From Ricordea florida (lineage: Eukaryota; Cnidaria; Anthozoa; Corallimorpharia; Ricordeidae): 64,000 bases of DNA. Numbering within the stretch: position 1 is the stretch's first letter; each line of letters begins with the position of its first letter. Below are positions 40,743 through 51,830 of this stretch, one piece after another. Where the stretch lies: the NCBI GenBank assembly GCA_949710005.1, contig OX453273.1, positions 39,073,538-39,137,537 of the forward strand. Reading direction: 5' to 3'. The translations under genes were made by a program, and so were the position numbers. The notes beneath the pieces were generated by a model. It saw nothing but the letters and a program-made list of their open reading frames with translations, was not told the origin of the DNA and searched no databases.

Positions 40743-41735
40743 ATGAGTAACGAAAGCATATTATCAAAAATATATTATTCAACTGATGGATATTGGAAAG
40801 GATATTCTGCAATTACTAAATTAGCTGAAAAAGCAAAAGTAAGTGAAGATGAGGCTAAAAAATGGCTTCAGAAACAAGCAATATGGCAAATATATCTACC
40901 AGCACCAAAATATATCCCTAGACCGCACTGGGTTGTGGATAAACCGAATCATATTCACCAAGCGGATTTATTATTTTTACCGCATGATAGAGTTGGAAGA
41001 AAAACATATAAATACGCATTAGTTGTTGTTGATGTAGCCTCGAGATACAAAGATGCAGAACCATTAACCTCAAAAGAAAGTCGAGAAATTTCAAATGCTT
41101 TTGAAAAAATATATTCCAGAAAGTTAAAATATCCCAAAATATTAATTGTTGATCCTGGAAGAGAATTTATGGGTGATGTTACAAAACTTATGAATTACCA
41201 TAATGTGAAAATACAGAGAAGTGAGGCTGGAAACCATAGAGCTCAAGCATTTGTTGAAAGAGCAAACAGAATATTAGGTGAAAGATTATTTAGTCATCAA
41301 TATGCACAAGAAATGATTAGTTATGAAAGATCAAGAGTGTGGGTGAAACGATTACCAGATATTTTGAAAACTTTGAATAATACACCAACAAGAATAACTG
41401 GTAAAGAACCTGATGAGGCTATAAAACAGAAAGAAGTTGATATTGAACCTAAAAATTACCGACGGGAGGTGGGTCTTGATGAGGTTAGACTACCATCTTA
41501 TGTTAAAGTTAGATACTTACTTTCTCCTGGTGAACTTGAGGGTGGTGAAAAAAGGCGGGCTACAGATCCTATTTGGAGTATTAAAGTTTTTGATATTTCT
41601 AGAAGTGTGATTTCACCTAATCAACCGGTTTTATATTATTTAATAGATGGGCCAAGACGAGGTTTTGTAAGAGAAGAATTACAGGTTATTCCTTATAATA
41701 CTGAGTTGCCTCCTAATTCTGTTTTAGAAAGATGA
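40743..41735 (+). CDS. A15: retroviral-type DDE integrase
   Basis: 330 aa, intact. Catalytic residues by alignment with B15 are D75 (HQADLLFL), D137 (VDPGREF) and E172 (AFVERANRILGERL). The C-terminal ATDPIWSIKV region is conserved. The end overlaps the polymerase frame by 23 bp, and the last codons (CTAATTCTGTTTTAGAAAGA) are duplicated 36 bp further on inside the polymerase 3' end. Confidence 0.92.
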   Translation: MSNESILSKIYYSTDGYWKGYSAITKLAEKAKVSEDEAKKWLQKQAIWQIYLPAPKYIPRPHWVVDKPNHIHQADLLFLPHDRVGRKTYKYALVVVDVASRYKDAEPLTSKESREISNAFEKIYSRKLKYPKILIVDPGREFMGDVTKLMNYHNVKIQRSEAGNHRAQAFVERANRILGERLFSHQYAQEMISYERSRVWVKRLPDILKTLNNTPTRITGKEPDEAIKQKEVDIEPKNYRREVGLDEVRLPSYVKVRYLLSPGELEGGEKRRATDPIWSIKVFDISRSVISPNQPVLYYLIDGPRRGFVREELQVIPYNTELPPNSVLER

Positions 41736-44700
41736 TATTCATATTATCATCTAATTCTGTTTTGGAAAGATAATGCCCATATGGAAGAGTATTTATCCCA
41801 TCTTCTAAAATATCCCTTTTATCATCATCTGCGGATAATGCTTTTTTATTAATAGTTTTTGTGTAAAGATTATGTAGATCTGATCCAATTAAATTTTGTA
41901 ATCTCATTTGTGGTTTTCCAGTGTCCAAACAATCTTTAAAGTCATTATGTTTTATGTTATTCTTAACAACTGTTTTCTTTGTTCCTTTATTCTTTTTTAT
42001 CTCCTTACCATTATCCATTTTTAAACTATATTGTTTAGCTCCTAGGCCTACAAACTCTGTAGGTATCATTCCACCAAACTCATCTTTGAACATTCCAATT
42101 ACTTTTTTGTTTACGCCAGTCTCGATTCTAGATGGGTGGTCTTTAGGGTAATTACTGGTGTCAAACTTTTCTCTAACATCTGAACTTATATCTTTGTAGA
42201 AATCTGGAGTTTCTATTTCATATACAAGACTGTCAGTATCAGTCATAAGTAATTTAGCCTTATCTCCATATTTCTTTTTAATATAATTATAATGAAAATC
42301 ATACATTATTTGTTTACTTCGATCTAGAATGCAAAACCCCACATAAATTGGTTTATTAAAATTTATTTTTATTTTCTTCATATTTACAGCAACTAGATCT
42401 TCAGAAAAGATAGTAAAATAATCAAAGTTTGGTTTTTTTATTAATTTTTCAGCTGCTTTTTTATTATTAACTAATCTAACATCTATCCTTTTTCTCATAT
42501 TTTCCATTGTTTTACCAAATACAGAATTATTCATTAACTTGAAGAAATCTTTTTCAAAATCATTCTTTGCTTGAGATCTTAGTTTAGTATTCAAATCAAT
42601 GTATGGCTTTAACCATGCAGACTCATTGAATTTAATGCCTTTATGAATTTTTGTTATTTCTAATCCCATACTTTCATAAAATTTTAAAGTCTCATGATAG
42701 ACAACATACCTCTTCTTATCAAATAGGTTTGGTATTAATTTCTGAACTTTATTAACAGTAAGTTTATCTGGAGCTAAAGGAAGATCTTTATCTTTATCAT
42801 GAAGATTTTTTGAGTATTTCAAATCAACCATAACTATGCAGGGCATATCTCTCCAATTTTTAAGCTCCTCTTTAGTCATCCATTCAAATCCATGCATTGG
42901 CAGATTTCCACTCATTCCTGCCCCATATAAATTATTTGCATCAAGATATATAATATAACTTTTCTTTAGATTTTCTACAAAGTCTACCATATATGGATTG
43001 TTAGCTTTAGCATATCTTTTTGATATTTGAGCTACACCACCTCTAATACCTCTTTCAATCATAAGTAACATATTGACGTCAGTAAACAGCTCCAATTTAA
43101 CTTTAGTTAATTTTAACATTGCATCCCAAGATAGCCCTGGTGATGTAAAATAGTGAGCCGGATCTAAACCATAATTATTTTGACAAACATCTCTAAAGTT
43201 CTCAAATACATCTGCTAAAAGTAAAACATCCGTCTTGAGATATAAATCATGATATTCCCGCATTGATTTCATATCAAAAGCCCCAAATATTTTTTCAGCG
43301 TGTTGGTAATCATCATCACTTATATCTTCATCATTTAATTTTGAATGAAATGCCTTCTTTGGCGGTAGTTTTGTTTCATTTAGTTTATTAATGTCAGTAA
43401 AATCATCATAATTAAACACTCCTTTTCTCATCACTAAATATGTTTTATCACCAAATTCCTTTTTTGTTTCGGTTAGTTTATCATCTTTTGGAGAAAGGCA
43501 TCTTTTTTCGGCTAACATGCAATTCTCACATTTTCCGCATATACCAATACTTTTATGCTCAATATCTTTTCCATCTTCAATGTATCTTTTCATACAATCT
43601 GGTGGTTTGCATGTCTTACACTTTCCACATTTGGTGAGATTATCAACTAAACCACTAAGTCCGCTCAACATAAATTTATAAGAATCAATGAATCTTATCA
43701 TTCTATTAATAGGTTTACCTTCATCATCATGACCAATTAAAATTTTCTTTGAGAAACTAATATACTTTTCATTAGTATTAGCTATGCAGGTTATTTCACC
43801 TTTTGTTTTAGCAAGATTCTTAATAAATAAATGAGAATCATATCCTGACATATTATGTGCTATTACTGGGATGAAGTTAGGAATAACATATTTTATATTA
43901 CACTTATTATGGGCAGCCCCTCTATATTTTCCTGTAAGATGGCAATGATCTATTACTTTTTTATAATCTCTATTTTTAGTTTCTGTAAATTTTCCTTCAC
44001 ATATATGACAATGAGTTGCATTTTCATGTTCTTTTTTAATTGTTTCTGGCGCTTTATTCATATCATAAAATCTAAACTTTTCTTTTCTTTCTTCTATTAT
44101 TTTATAAATTTTTCTAATATCTCTTTCTAAATATTCTACAAATATCTGTGCAACATCTTCATCATCTGATTTTGCGGTATATTGCACAATTTGATTAAAA
44201 TCGGTTGGTAATATACTATCATCAAAACACTTTATATAATAACAGAATCCGGATGCTTTATGCATTTGATATTTTTTAGTAAAACTTTTAATTTCATTTG
44301 GAGAACATGTATATATTGGTATTAAATGGCTCTCAAAGTCTACATAAATAACAAATGCCGCTCGCATTTTATTTTTATAATTTTTGAATTGAATAAATTT
44401 TGGACTTCCATCTTTATTCTTTACCATATTGATTATAACTTCTCCATTTGAGTCGCAGTATATTTTATGTTCATCTAAATATTCTTGTTTATAGAATGAG
44501 TTGAAACATCTAAGGCAAAATTATTTTTTGTTTTTATTTTTATCAATTTCAGAGGATAAAAGCCTACTAATATCGGTTGCCAAACAGTAATGGCTTTCTT
44601 CACCATTAGATATTAAAATTAATGTTATAATTTTACAGTCGCATATCTTACATTCTTCTTTGTTACAATCACATTTTTTACAACCACATTTCTCACATTC

Positions 44701-46287
44701 TTGTTTTATACATTCTTCTTTCTTACATTCTTGTTTTATACATTCTTTTTTCCTACATCCACAATTATTACATTCTTCTTTTTTCTTACAATCACATTTA
44801 TCGCTTATTCTTAGAGGATATATTTTATTATCTTCATATCCCAACACATTAATAACATATGGATTTTGTTTTTCAAACTTATCAATATGATTTAATGGAG
44901 TAGGGAATTCTATTCCTTTCCAATTTAACTTTTTAGAATTTTCCCTCAATTCATCATTTACTCTCTCTCGATGATTTTTTCTTGGAAACGCTGCTTCTGT
45001 TGTTGCGTACTTAAAACATTCCTTATCTTTAAAATTATGGGGGTTAATAATAGCTTTTTTTGATACTAATCTTGCAGGTAATGGAAAATATGAACTTCCA
45101 GAAATAGTTTTGTAGGGAACTAAACCAATATCAAAACGTACTACAGAATCGAATTCAAATTTATAACCATTATTTAGAAATTTTTCTATCTCATTAAGTA
45201 TATGTTTAATCATTGCATCATATAATTCTGATAAATTAGTTGCTTCAGTAATTATTTTTGGTGGAGAATGAAAGAATTTTTCAGTTTCTATTTTTAATTT
45301 TTTTGTTCCTAGTAAAGAACTTGTTACAAACTTACATGTTAATATAAATTTACCTTTTATTGGTTTCTTTTCCTGATTAATTCGATCTATAACTTTTTGT
45401 TTTATTTTTTTCATGAATTCTTCAGGTTTATATCCTTTCTTTCCATCTATCCTACAAGTTTTCAAATATCCTTTTAATGCTTTTTTTTGTTCATTAAATG
45501 TGAACTTCCCCTCATTTTCTTGTTCATCTTTTTTAACATTTCTTTTTGTTTTAGACCTGGCCCCCTCCTTCTCATAATCTCTAACATTTTCTGTAGTGGC
45601 CACCAAAGATTGTGGTTGATAGTTTTTTTTATTTTTCTTTTTTCTTGGTGACGGAATGGGGCTTTCAGATTGTGTGTTATTATTTATAAGATTTTTAAGA
45701 CCGTCTCCTGTAGATTTAACTTTATCAACCACTTTCGATATTTGTTTTTTTATCCAATTAAAAGTTTTGTCTTTTGTTTTTGTTTCCTTAATTTTTTTCA
45801 TTAAACTCTTTGCTTCATTCATAAAACTAGATAAAATATTTTTTCTTGGGGTAGGTATGATGCCTTGAGTTTGAGTTTTATTTTTTCTCATAGCGGCTTG
45901 TTTAGGCGGCGGAGGGCGAGGAGGTTTAATTTTTATTGTTGGGGATGGAGAACCTGGAGGTGTTTTTACCCAAGATCGATCTGGTGAACCTGGAGGTGTT
46001 CCTGGTCTAAATCTTTGTGGCGAACCTGGTATTGGTGGAGATGTAACACGAGGAATTGGAAGAGGTGGTGGTGGTTGGTTTGCTCTTCTCTTTGGTGTAT
46101 TATCTATCGCTGCAAAAATTTCTCGTTTATTATCAACGATTTGTTTTACATTCATAATTATTTCAGGTATATTACTCAATGCTTGAATTTTATCTTCTTT
46201 AGTACTTATTTTAGATCTATCTTGAATTTTATACCATGAAAGTAGAGAGCTTAATTGTTTTGTATTCAAATTATTTAATTGATCCAT
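41713..46287 (-). pseudogene. A16: DNA polymerase B, classic Polinton form, split by one stop codon
   Basis: Two open stretches in the same frame (46287-44521 and 44520-41713) are separated only by a TAA at 44521-44523. The first has the SAP-like domain, Pro-rich linker, a conserved Polinton N-terminal region (SSYFPLPARL, LNWKGIEFPTPL) and a Cys-rich run at about 490-560. The second has a CxxC finger, exonuclease motifs (VDFES, SGYDSHLF, TDVLLLAD) and polymerase motifs (DANNLYGAG, NNSVFGKTMEN, TDTDSLVYE). Everything else appears open, so the stop is either a very recent nonsense change, programmed readthrough or a sequencing error. It belongs to a different PolB branch from B16. Confidence 0.88.
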
Positions 46288-46601
46288 TTGTTATTTTTAA
46301 CTTTAATTCTTCTTTTTAAATCATTTTTTTATTTTGCAATATCTTATTAACGCTCTGATAATTTTCAACAAATTAAGCTCTTTTAATAAGGCTTCACATA
46401 GTCGGGGTAAAAGGCTCCTTCGCAAACCATTCGCAATAAATCCTTGAACAAAGCCTGTTTATCCTATAAATATTGCTGTATAAATCTCTGATAAATCTCT
46501 GGTTCAATTTTAAGACTAGTTTTAAAACTTAATCAGAAACTTAATCAGAAAATTACCTAGACAAATTCCTGTGTCCCAGAGCCGTAGTTTTCCTACTCTC
46601 T
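46268..46601 (-). repeat. Element A right terminal inverted repeat
   Basis: The inverted copy of 14147-14480. It contains the start codon and first codons (MDQLNN) of the polymerase and its upstream TTTAAAAAGAAG box. Confidence 0.95.
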
Positions 46602-46606
46602 GAAGC

Positions 46607-46956
46607 CTAAAAATGCTGAAAGCTTACGCAAGTAGGCTTCCCTGGGCTAAACATTTAATGACGAAGTGCAAGATTTAAGTCCATGTACAGGGCGATCGTT
46701 TTGGCTATTGAATACTTATTCCATCCACATTTTCTCCAATGACAATCCAATCCACAGGTCCGTTCGTCGATTTAACGCTACAGACACATCACGGGGTGCG
46801 GTCTGAATATCTAAAACCAATCAACATTGAAACTTAGCTCACATGATACACTTCATTTCTCTGATTGGTTAGCTCTTATTCCCGCCTTTCGCCCAGTTCT
46901 AGGAATATTTGGATGCACGCCAAATGTATTGTCTTCAGTGGAAGCGGCAAGAGAAG
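46607..46956. other. Host flank right of element A
   Basis: Host sequence directly after the GAAGC target copy. I see no gene up to the candidate exon at 46957. Confidence 0.4.
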
Positions 46957-47035
46957 ATGGCGGGGTGCGGTACGGGCTGGTTATTAAGAGTTTATCTTTT
47001 TTTCCTAGAGAGACTTTCATTATCAAAGAACCAAG
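46957..47035 (+). CDS. Candidate first exon of an unidentified host gene
   Basis: AAGATGGCGG is a strong YY1-type site, and its ATG opens a frame (MAGCGTGWLLRVYLFFLERL) that ends at a consensus donor AAG/GTAAG (47036). The peptide looks like a start-of-gene hydrophobic segment. Downstream exons were not identified. Confidence 0.3.
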
Positions 47036-47505
47036 GTAAGATTCTTTACTTCTAAGATTTGAATATGTGTTAAATCAATGGTCCATTATGGAGTCAGATT
47101 TGAATATTTTGTTTAATACTAGGGCAGTCAGTTTTAAACAATGAGGAATGGCTTTTACTTTGCCGATACTATCGATCTTATTCCTTTTCGTTCGCTTTGC
47201 CCCTCGCTAAAAGTTCGTTATTTGGTTTTCCCATGCATCATATTATCATGTTTGTTATCGCTAGCGTCGTTTTGATGTGCTCCAAAACACCATGGTAGAT
47301 GAACGAAGTAAACTATCATTTGATCTCCTGCCTGATTATGGAAAGACGAAAAACAATTTAAATGTTACAAAATCGTAGTAGAACCATTTAACATAGTCGC
47401 CACGACGTTTTGAGGCATTTTTTTAACATGCAATGCTTCGAATTTCAAATGAGAGGAAAGGAAAATTTCAACCTCTTCCCATTTGGGCTTCAACATATAG
47501 CGACA

Positions 47506-47775
47506 TCATTTCACGTCTTTATAAACAACGAAAGCTACCGATGAAAATGCGGTTGAATAGAAATACGTAAACTTTTGATAAGGTTTAAACACTAGCCAAA
47601 AATATTTTCGATAAAATGTAGCCCAAAATTCTCTATAACCATACACAGGGTAATTACGTTTGTAAATTTGAAAACCGAAGTCGCAGACGGCGTTCACGGT
47701 ACACAGTTTGTAGAAGCAGTTGACCACGCTGGGTGCATAATCAATTAGAGCAAGGTTTTTACCTATGAGTGCCAA
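47506..47775 (-). CDS. Possible coding stretch, unidentified
   Basis: An open minus-strand stretch of about 89 codons with aromatic-rich but natural-looking composition (FWATFYRKYFWLVFKPYQKF). There is no ATG at its start, so it would have to be an exon. Neither splice borders nor family are clear. Confidence 0.18.
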   Translation of the reverse strand: MALIGKNLALIDYAPSVVNCFYKLCTVNAVCDFGFQIYKRNYPVYGYREFWATFYRKYFWLVFKPYQKFTYFYSTAFSSVAFVVYKDVK

Positions 47776-50507
47776 TTTTCGGTCATTTCACCTCTATGGG
47801 ATTTAGTGATCTTTCCTATGCGTTTCAAATTGTGTTTGTGATTATTGTCAAATTAAAGTTGTATTTCCTTATCTCAACATGCTTTTAAAAACTAGATTTA
47901 TGTAGTAAGGTTCCTCATAAGATGATATGTTTTTGTTATTTTAACAATATTAATAGATTTTCCAGGCGAATGCAATCCAGCATATTTCCCTTTCAGGTTT
48001 AAGCTTTGCTAAGTTTTAATTGATTTTATTGAGTATTCTGTTGTTGTTTTTTTGAACAGGTAAATAGGAGTTTTCCGTGTAGACAATGTTGATTTTCTCA
48101 GAACACAATGGTTATGCCATGTACGGTATGATATTAATAGTGATGTTATGTAAATCTGTGAACTAAAGATGAAACAGAAAAAGATAAAAGTAAAAAAAAA
48201 AAACTCAAAAAAAAAGAAAAAAAAAAGAAAAAATAGAAAATGTGAAGGCCTTATGATAGAGGCAAAAAAAAAAATGAAAAAAAGCAATAATACTGTGAAA
48301 GGAATGAAAAGAAGCAAACAAATGAAACAATCGTTTGCCATAATGTTAAAATGTAGTCTCAATATATGTCCAGTTGCATCCATCTGCAAGATGACTATCA
48401 AGATCCTAAATCCGACTTAAACACAGGATTCTGGCCATGAAACGTTAAGTATATGGAAGTAAAAAACTGCACTGCCTGAAATGAAGTTCTAAGTAAGCTG
48501 TACTTAGCATCAATCATGGACATAATCTTTGTATCAACACATGAGGAGATAATGCATTTTTATAACTTTTGCTGTAAACTATATTTATCATTTTTAGCTC
48601 TCATGAAACAAATGTCATTCTTACCGTTAGCATTATGTTTGCTCATATATCTGTACCCACAGAACTATTAAATGTTTAGTAGTTTGTTCTCTGTAAGTTG
48701 ATAAAACTACCAAGTAAGGTGTTCTTTGGTGTTTGTTTGTGGGTCTTGGTTTGTAATGGAATAATAATAAGCAATAATTCTTAAAAAAAAGCAGTAATCA
48801 TGTCTAGTTGATTCAGGTGAAAAACCTTTTATATCCAGTATGCCATTAAGTTCCAAAGTTGTGTGGCTTTTCTTTCTATTATTATTATTATTATTATTAG
48901 AGGATTTCACCTCCCTTGGCTTTGAACTCATATCTTAGTTTGTCCAGGCCTGAATGTAGCTCTGCTAGGCCATCGGTGACCAGTTTTTTCAGGCACTTGA
49001 TTGGTAACCCAAAAACACTGACCTGTGGACCCCCACTACAGACTGGGTCCAGACTACCCCTACAGACCATCTTCAAAATATAATACAAAACAAATAAAGG
49101 TTTCATTTACTGCTTGTCCAATAGATCACTTGTCTTAGTGAAATTTCAAATTATTAATACCTTAAAATAATGACTAAAAGCTGTTTTTGGGGAGGAGAGA
49201 TGCCAATGGCACAAAGAAGGAAAGTTTTTCCTTTCTGTTGGTGGCTTAATCGGGCTGCAAAAGGCGTGATTTTAAAACTTGGAGAATATGAAATAAACAT
49301 ATATACGAATATTTCCTTGGCAGCGCGTCAGTTCTTCTCAGATATATGAATGGTGGTGGCTCCACGAAATTCACGGACAAGAGATATCAGATTATGCGCC
49401 TTAAAATATTCTGGTTTTTCTTAATTTTGATGCACTGCCAAAGCAATGTAGAGAATATTGATGTGCACCGTTTGGCCAAAGGTTATGCCCAATGGATAAA
49501 TTTTACTCAAGATTTTTAAGAAAGTGTGATGTGACATGGTTTCGACCACGCCCATATATACGTCAAATTCCAGAAATACTTTACATTCTTTCTAAGAAAA
49601 AACAATTTTGTCAGAAGGTACTTGAAATGATTATTCAATGGTGTTAATATGGCAGACTTAGCGTAAATATATCTAAGAAAATCCCTACAAATGATATCAA
49701 ACAAAAATGCCTAAAATAGCCTCCAGGAATACCTAAGTCGTTCTTACTTGTTTGTATGAAATTCCGGGTAATACGTGGTGTAAAACCCTACTCGGGACAT
49801 GATAGTCAGGTCTTACACCACGTACTACCCGAAATTCCGCTAAACAAAATGTGAAGCCTAGGACGAGTTCACGAACCCACGGGAGAATGGGCCGAACAAA
49901 ATGGCGAAGGAAGTGCACTCGTACTAGCACAAAGTTTGAGAATTGCCGGAGATTTCCCGGCCGTCCGTATATATTCATAGCCACAGCAAAGGAAATGGCA
50001 ATGTTTAATGATATAAACTGAACCCAGGTCTGTCACATTTTCCCAGCGTAACGCTCGAAATTTCGCCGACACGAGTGATCGAGACTTACGACCGAGTAAG
50101 TGAAATTTTTGTTTTTTATTATGGGGGTGGTCCGGTCCGTGGCGGGTGTCGGTGTTTTCGGGTTACTCGCAGTCGATTGAGTCTTTCAGTTCTTTGTAAT
50201 GGTTGCTGTCCTAATCTAGGGCAGCTATGCTTTCCTGGTTTGTCGAAGAACTTGAGCCGCGTTTTGGTCGTTTCTTTTTTTCCATCCAACGAATTCCTCT
50301 TCCTCACAAAGTTAACTGGAATCAGTCCAAGTAAAAGATTCCTATCTGAGGAGATGACTTATGACCCGGTCCCCCGTAATTGGGAAATTGTAAGGCTTTG
50401 TATGAGGGGAAAAACGTATCGTATTTGAAGGGAAAATTAGCAACGATTTCAGTTCAATGAAAACGTCCCACATAAACTCATTTGTTGTATTTTTTTTGTC
50501 TTGTGTC
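47776..50507. other. Host non-coding region with simple repeats
   Basis: No gene was recognised. It contains an A-rich stretch (48170-48300) that opens a meaningless frame, an (ATT)n run near 48876-48899, and an imperfect hairpin at 49757-49840 with about 29-bp arms (GGTAATACGTGGTGTAA / TTACACCACGTACTACC). Confidence 0.4.
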
Positions 50508-51165
50508 AGTGGTTCTTGGGCCGATTTCAAGGGATTTGATGGAGTTTTAGTTCCAACGGTTTCTCTCGCTATCTATATCTTTACAAAGGTTGGAAGCGAC
50601 CGGATCCCCTGACGAAAAACAGCCATAAATTCCTTCCAAAGGTTCCAATCGCTTTGAGATTCCACATGGACCACGGCAGATAGTAACAAAACACATTCGT
50701 TTTGGGCTTTATAGGAACGTTAACGTGGAGAGGGAATTATGTCTCAATAATGTCCACAGTTAGCCATCGAAAAAGTCTCGGTCCCCAACCATTTCAAATT
50801 TGGCTTAGCGACCCAGCCTAAGGATCAAATTACTTACTCACCCGGTGGCCAACGGTCAATTTATCTCATAAGGGTGTGATTGCTCATTCTTTTGATGATT
50901 CAATGGCTCAATTGTGACATTGTTGAGAAATAATTCCCTCTTCATGTTAATGATCCTCGAACACCTACAACAGTTGTGTTCTGTAACTATCTGCCATGGT
51001 CCATGTGCAATCTCGAGGCGATTGGAACCTTTGGAAGGAATTTCTGGCTGTTTCCGGCAGGGAATCCGGTCGCTTCCAACCTTTGGAAAGATATAGATAG
51101 TGAGAGAAACAGTTGGAACTGAAACTCCATCAAATCTCTTCAAATCGGCTCAAGAACCACAGAAG
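50508..51165. repeat. Large inverted repeat (foldback)
   Basis: Arms of about 185-195 bp at 50508-50695 and 50970-51165, separated by about 275 bp. The matching core is AAAGGTTGGAAGCGACCGGA and AATTCCTTCCAAAGGTTCCA in opposite orientation. The arms are diverged (roughly one change in eight by eye). It is either a foldback/MITE element or displaced termini of the decayed element C that begins just to its right. Confidence 0.7.
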
Positions 51166-51429
51166 CAGTACTGATGCGTCAAACAGATACTACCACCTCC
51201 CACACCTGCGCAGCGGGAGCCCATCCCCCTCCCCCATGTAGTGCTTACCCTCGGTGCATGACCTCTTCTCACCAAGTGGTCGTACCTATGCGATAATATG
51301 TAACCACATTCTCATCCCAACAGTGGCTTAACCGTGGCGATTCCACCTTATCGCCAACCCAACATTTAGACATGTCAGATTGTTCTATTGAACAAATAAA
51401 TTTCCATGGCTATATATAGCTGGGGAATG

Positions 51430-51830
51430 GCTGGCAACATTACTCAACAGGAGGTTAAAGATTTCTTTGATGAACTATTGTCGGAAATGGAGCCAGCGAC
51501 GGAGCAATGTGTCAGTAACTGATCGTGGACGTCGCACCACCACCAAGCCCTCTCCGCTCGGCCGTTCAGAATGTATTGGAGACGTGTATCCCCCAGGGGT
51601 GCCAGAACCAGTACTTGAACCACAGGGGCGTGGAAGAGTTGCCCCACGTCCACCCAAACGTCTTCCAAGGAGGAGAAGGGCGGCGGTGTTGGAGGAGTTT
51701 GATCCGATCCGGAAATTCTTCAGAAAATGGAACAGGAAGCGGAGATCTAGGAGAGGGAGGCGAAGGAAGAAGGTTCGTTGGCGGATCTGTCAAGGTGTTA
51801 AAGAGTCCCTCATTGGGGCCTTTTTAGATC
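51430..51830 (+). pseudogene. Basic Pro/Arg-rich coding remnant
   Basis: Open fragments with RPPKRLPRRRRAA and FDPIRKFFRKWNRKRRSRRG across two frames. This composition resembles the basic Pro-rich N-terminal region of some Polinton polymerases or core proteins. Identity is uncertain. Confidence 0.3.

Larger units (their letters stand above)
14147..46601. mobile_element. Element A: endogenous Polinton/adintovirus-like virus, interrupted by element B
   Basis: The insertion has terminal inverted repeats of 334 bp and is flanked by a perfect 5-bp direct repeat GAAGC (14142-14146 and 46602-46606). Without element B it is about 16.0 kb, a normal Polinton size. It carries the defining set: DDE integrase, protein-primed-type PolB, A32/FtsK-type packaging ATPase, a major capsid candidate and a row of virion-type genes. 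The termini begin AGAGAGTAGG. The two repeat arms read the same along their whole length, which points to a recent integration. Only the polymerase shows an inactivating change (TAA at 44521-44523). The 5-bp duplication differs from the 6 bp usually quoted for Polintons. Confidence 0.92.

Noticed and set aside
14147-46601. A single 32 kb virus with duplicated gene sets
   Set aside because: The inner copy has its own inverted termini and a near-perfect target duplication, and it splits a hairpin of the outer copy. Nesting explains everything.
14147-46601. Bacterial or algal contamination, suggested by AT-rich, densely packed, intron-less genes
   Set aside because: Both edges join host sequence with a target duplication, and the gene set is that of Polinton viruses.
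48009-48401. 130-codon frame rich in Phe on the minus strand
   Set aside because: It lies over an A-rich low-complexity stretch; no splice or family support.
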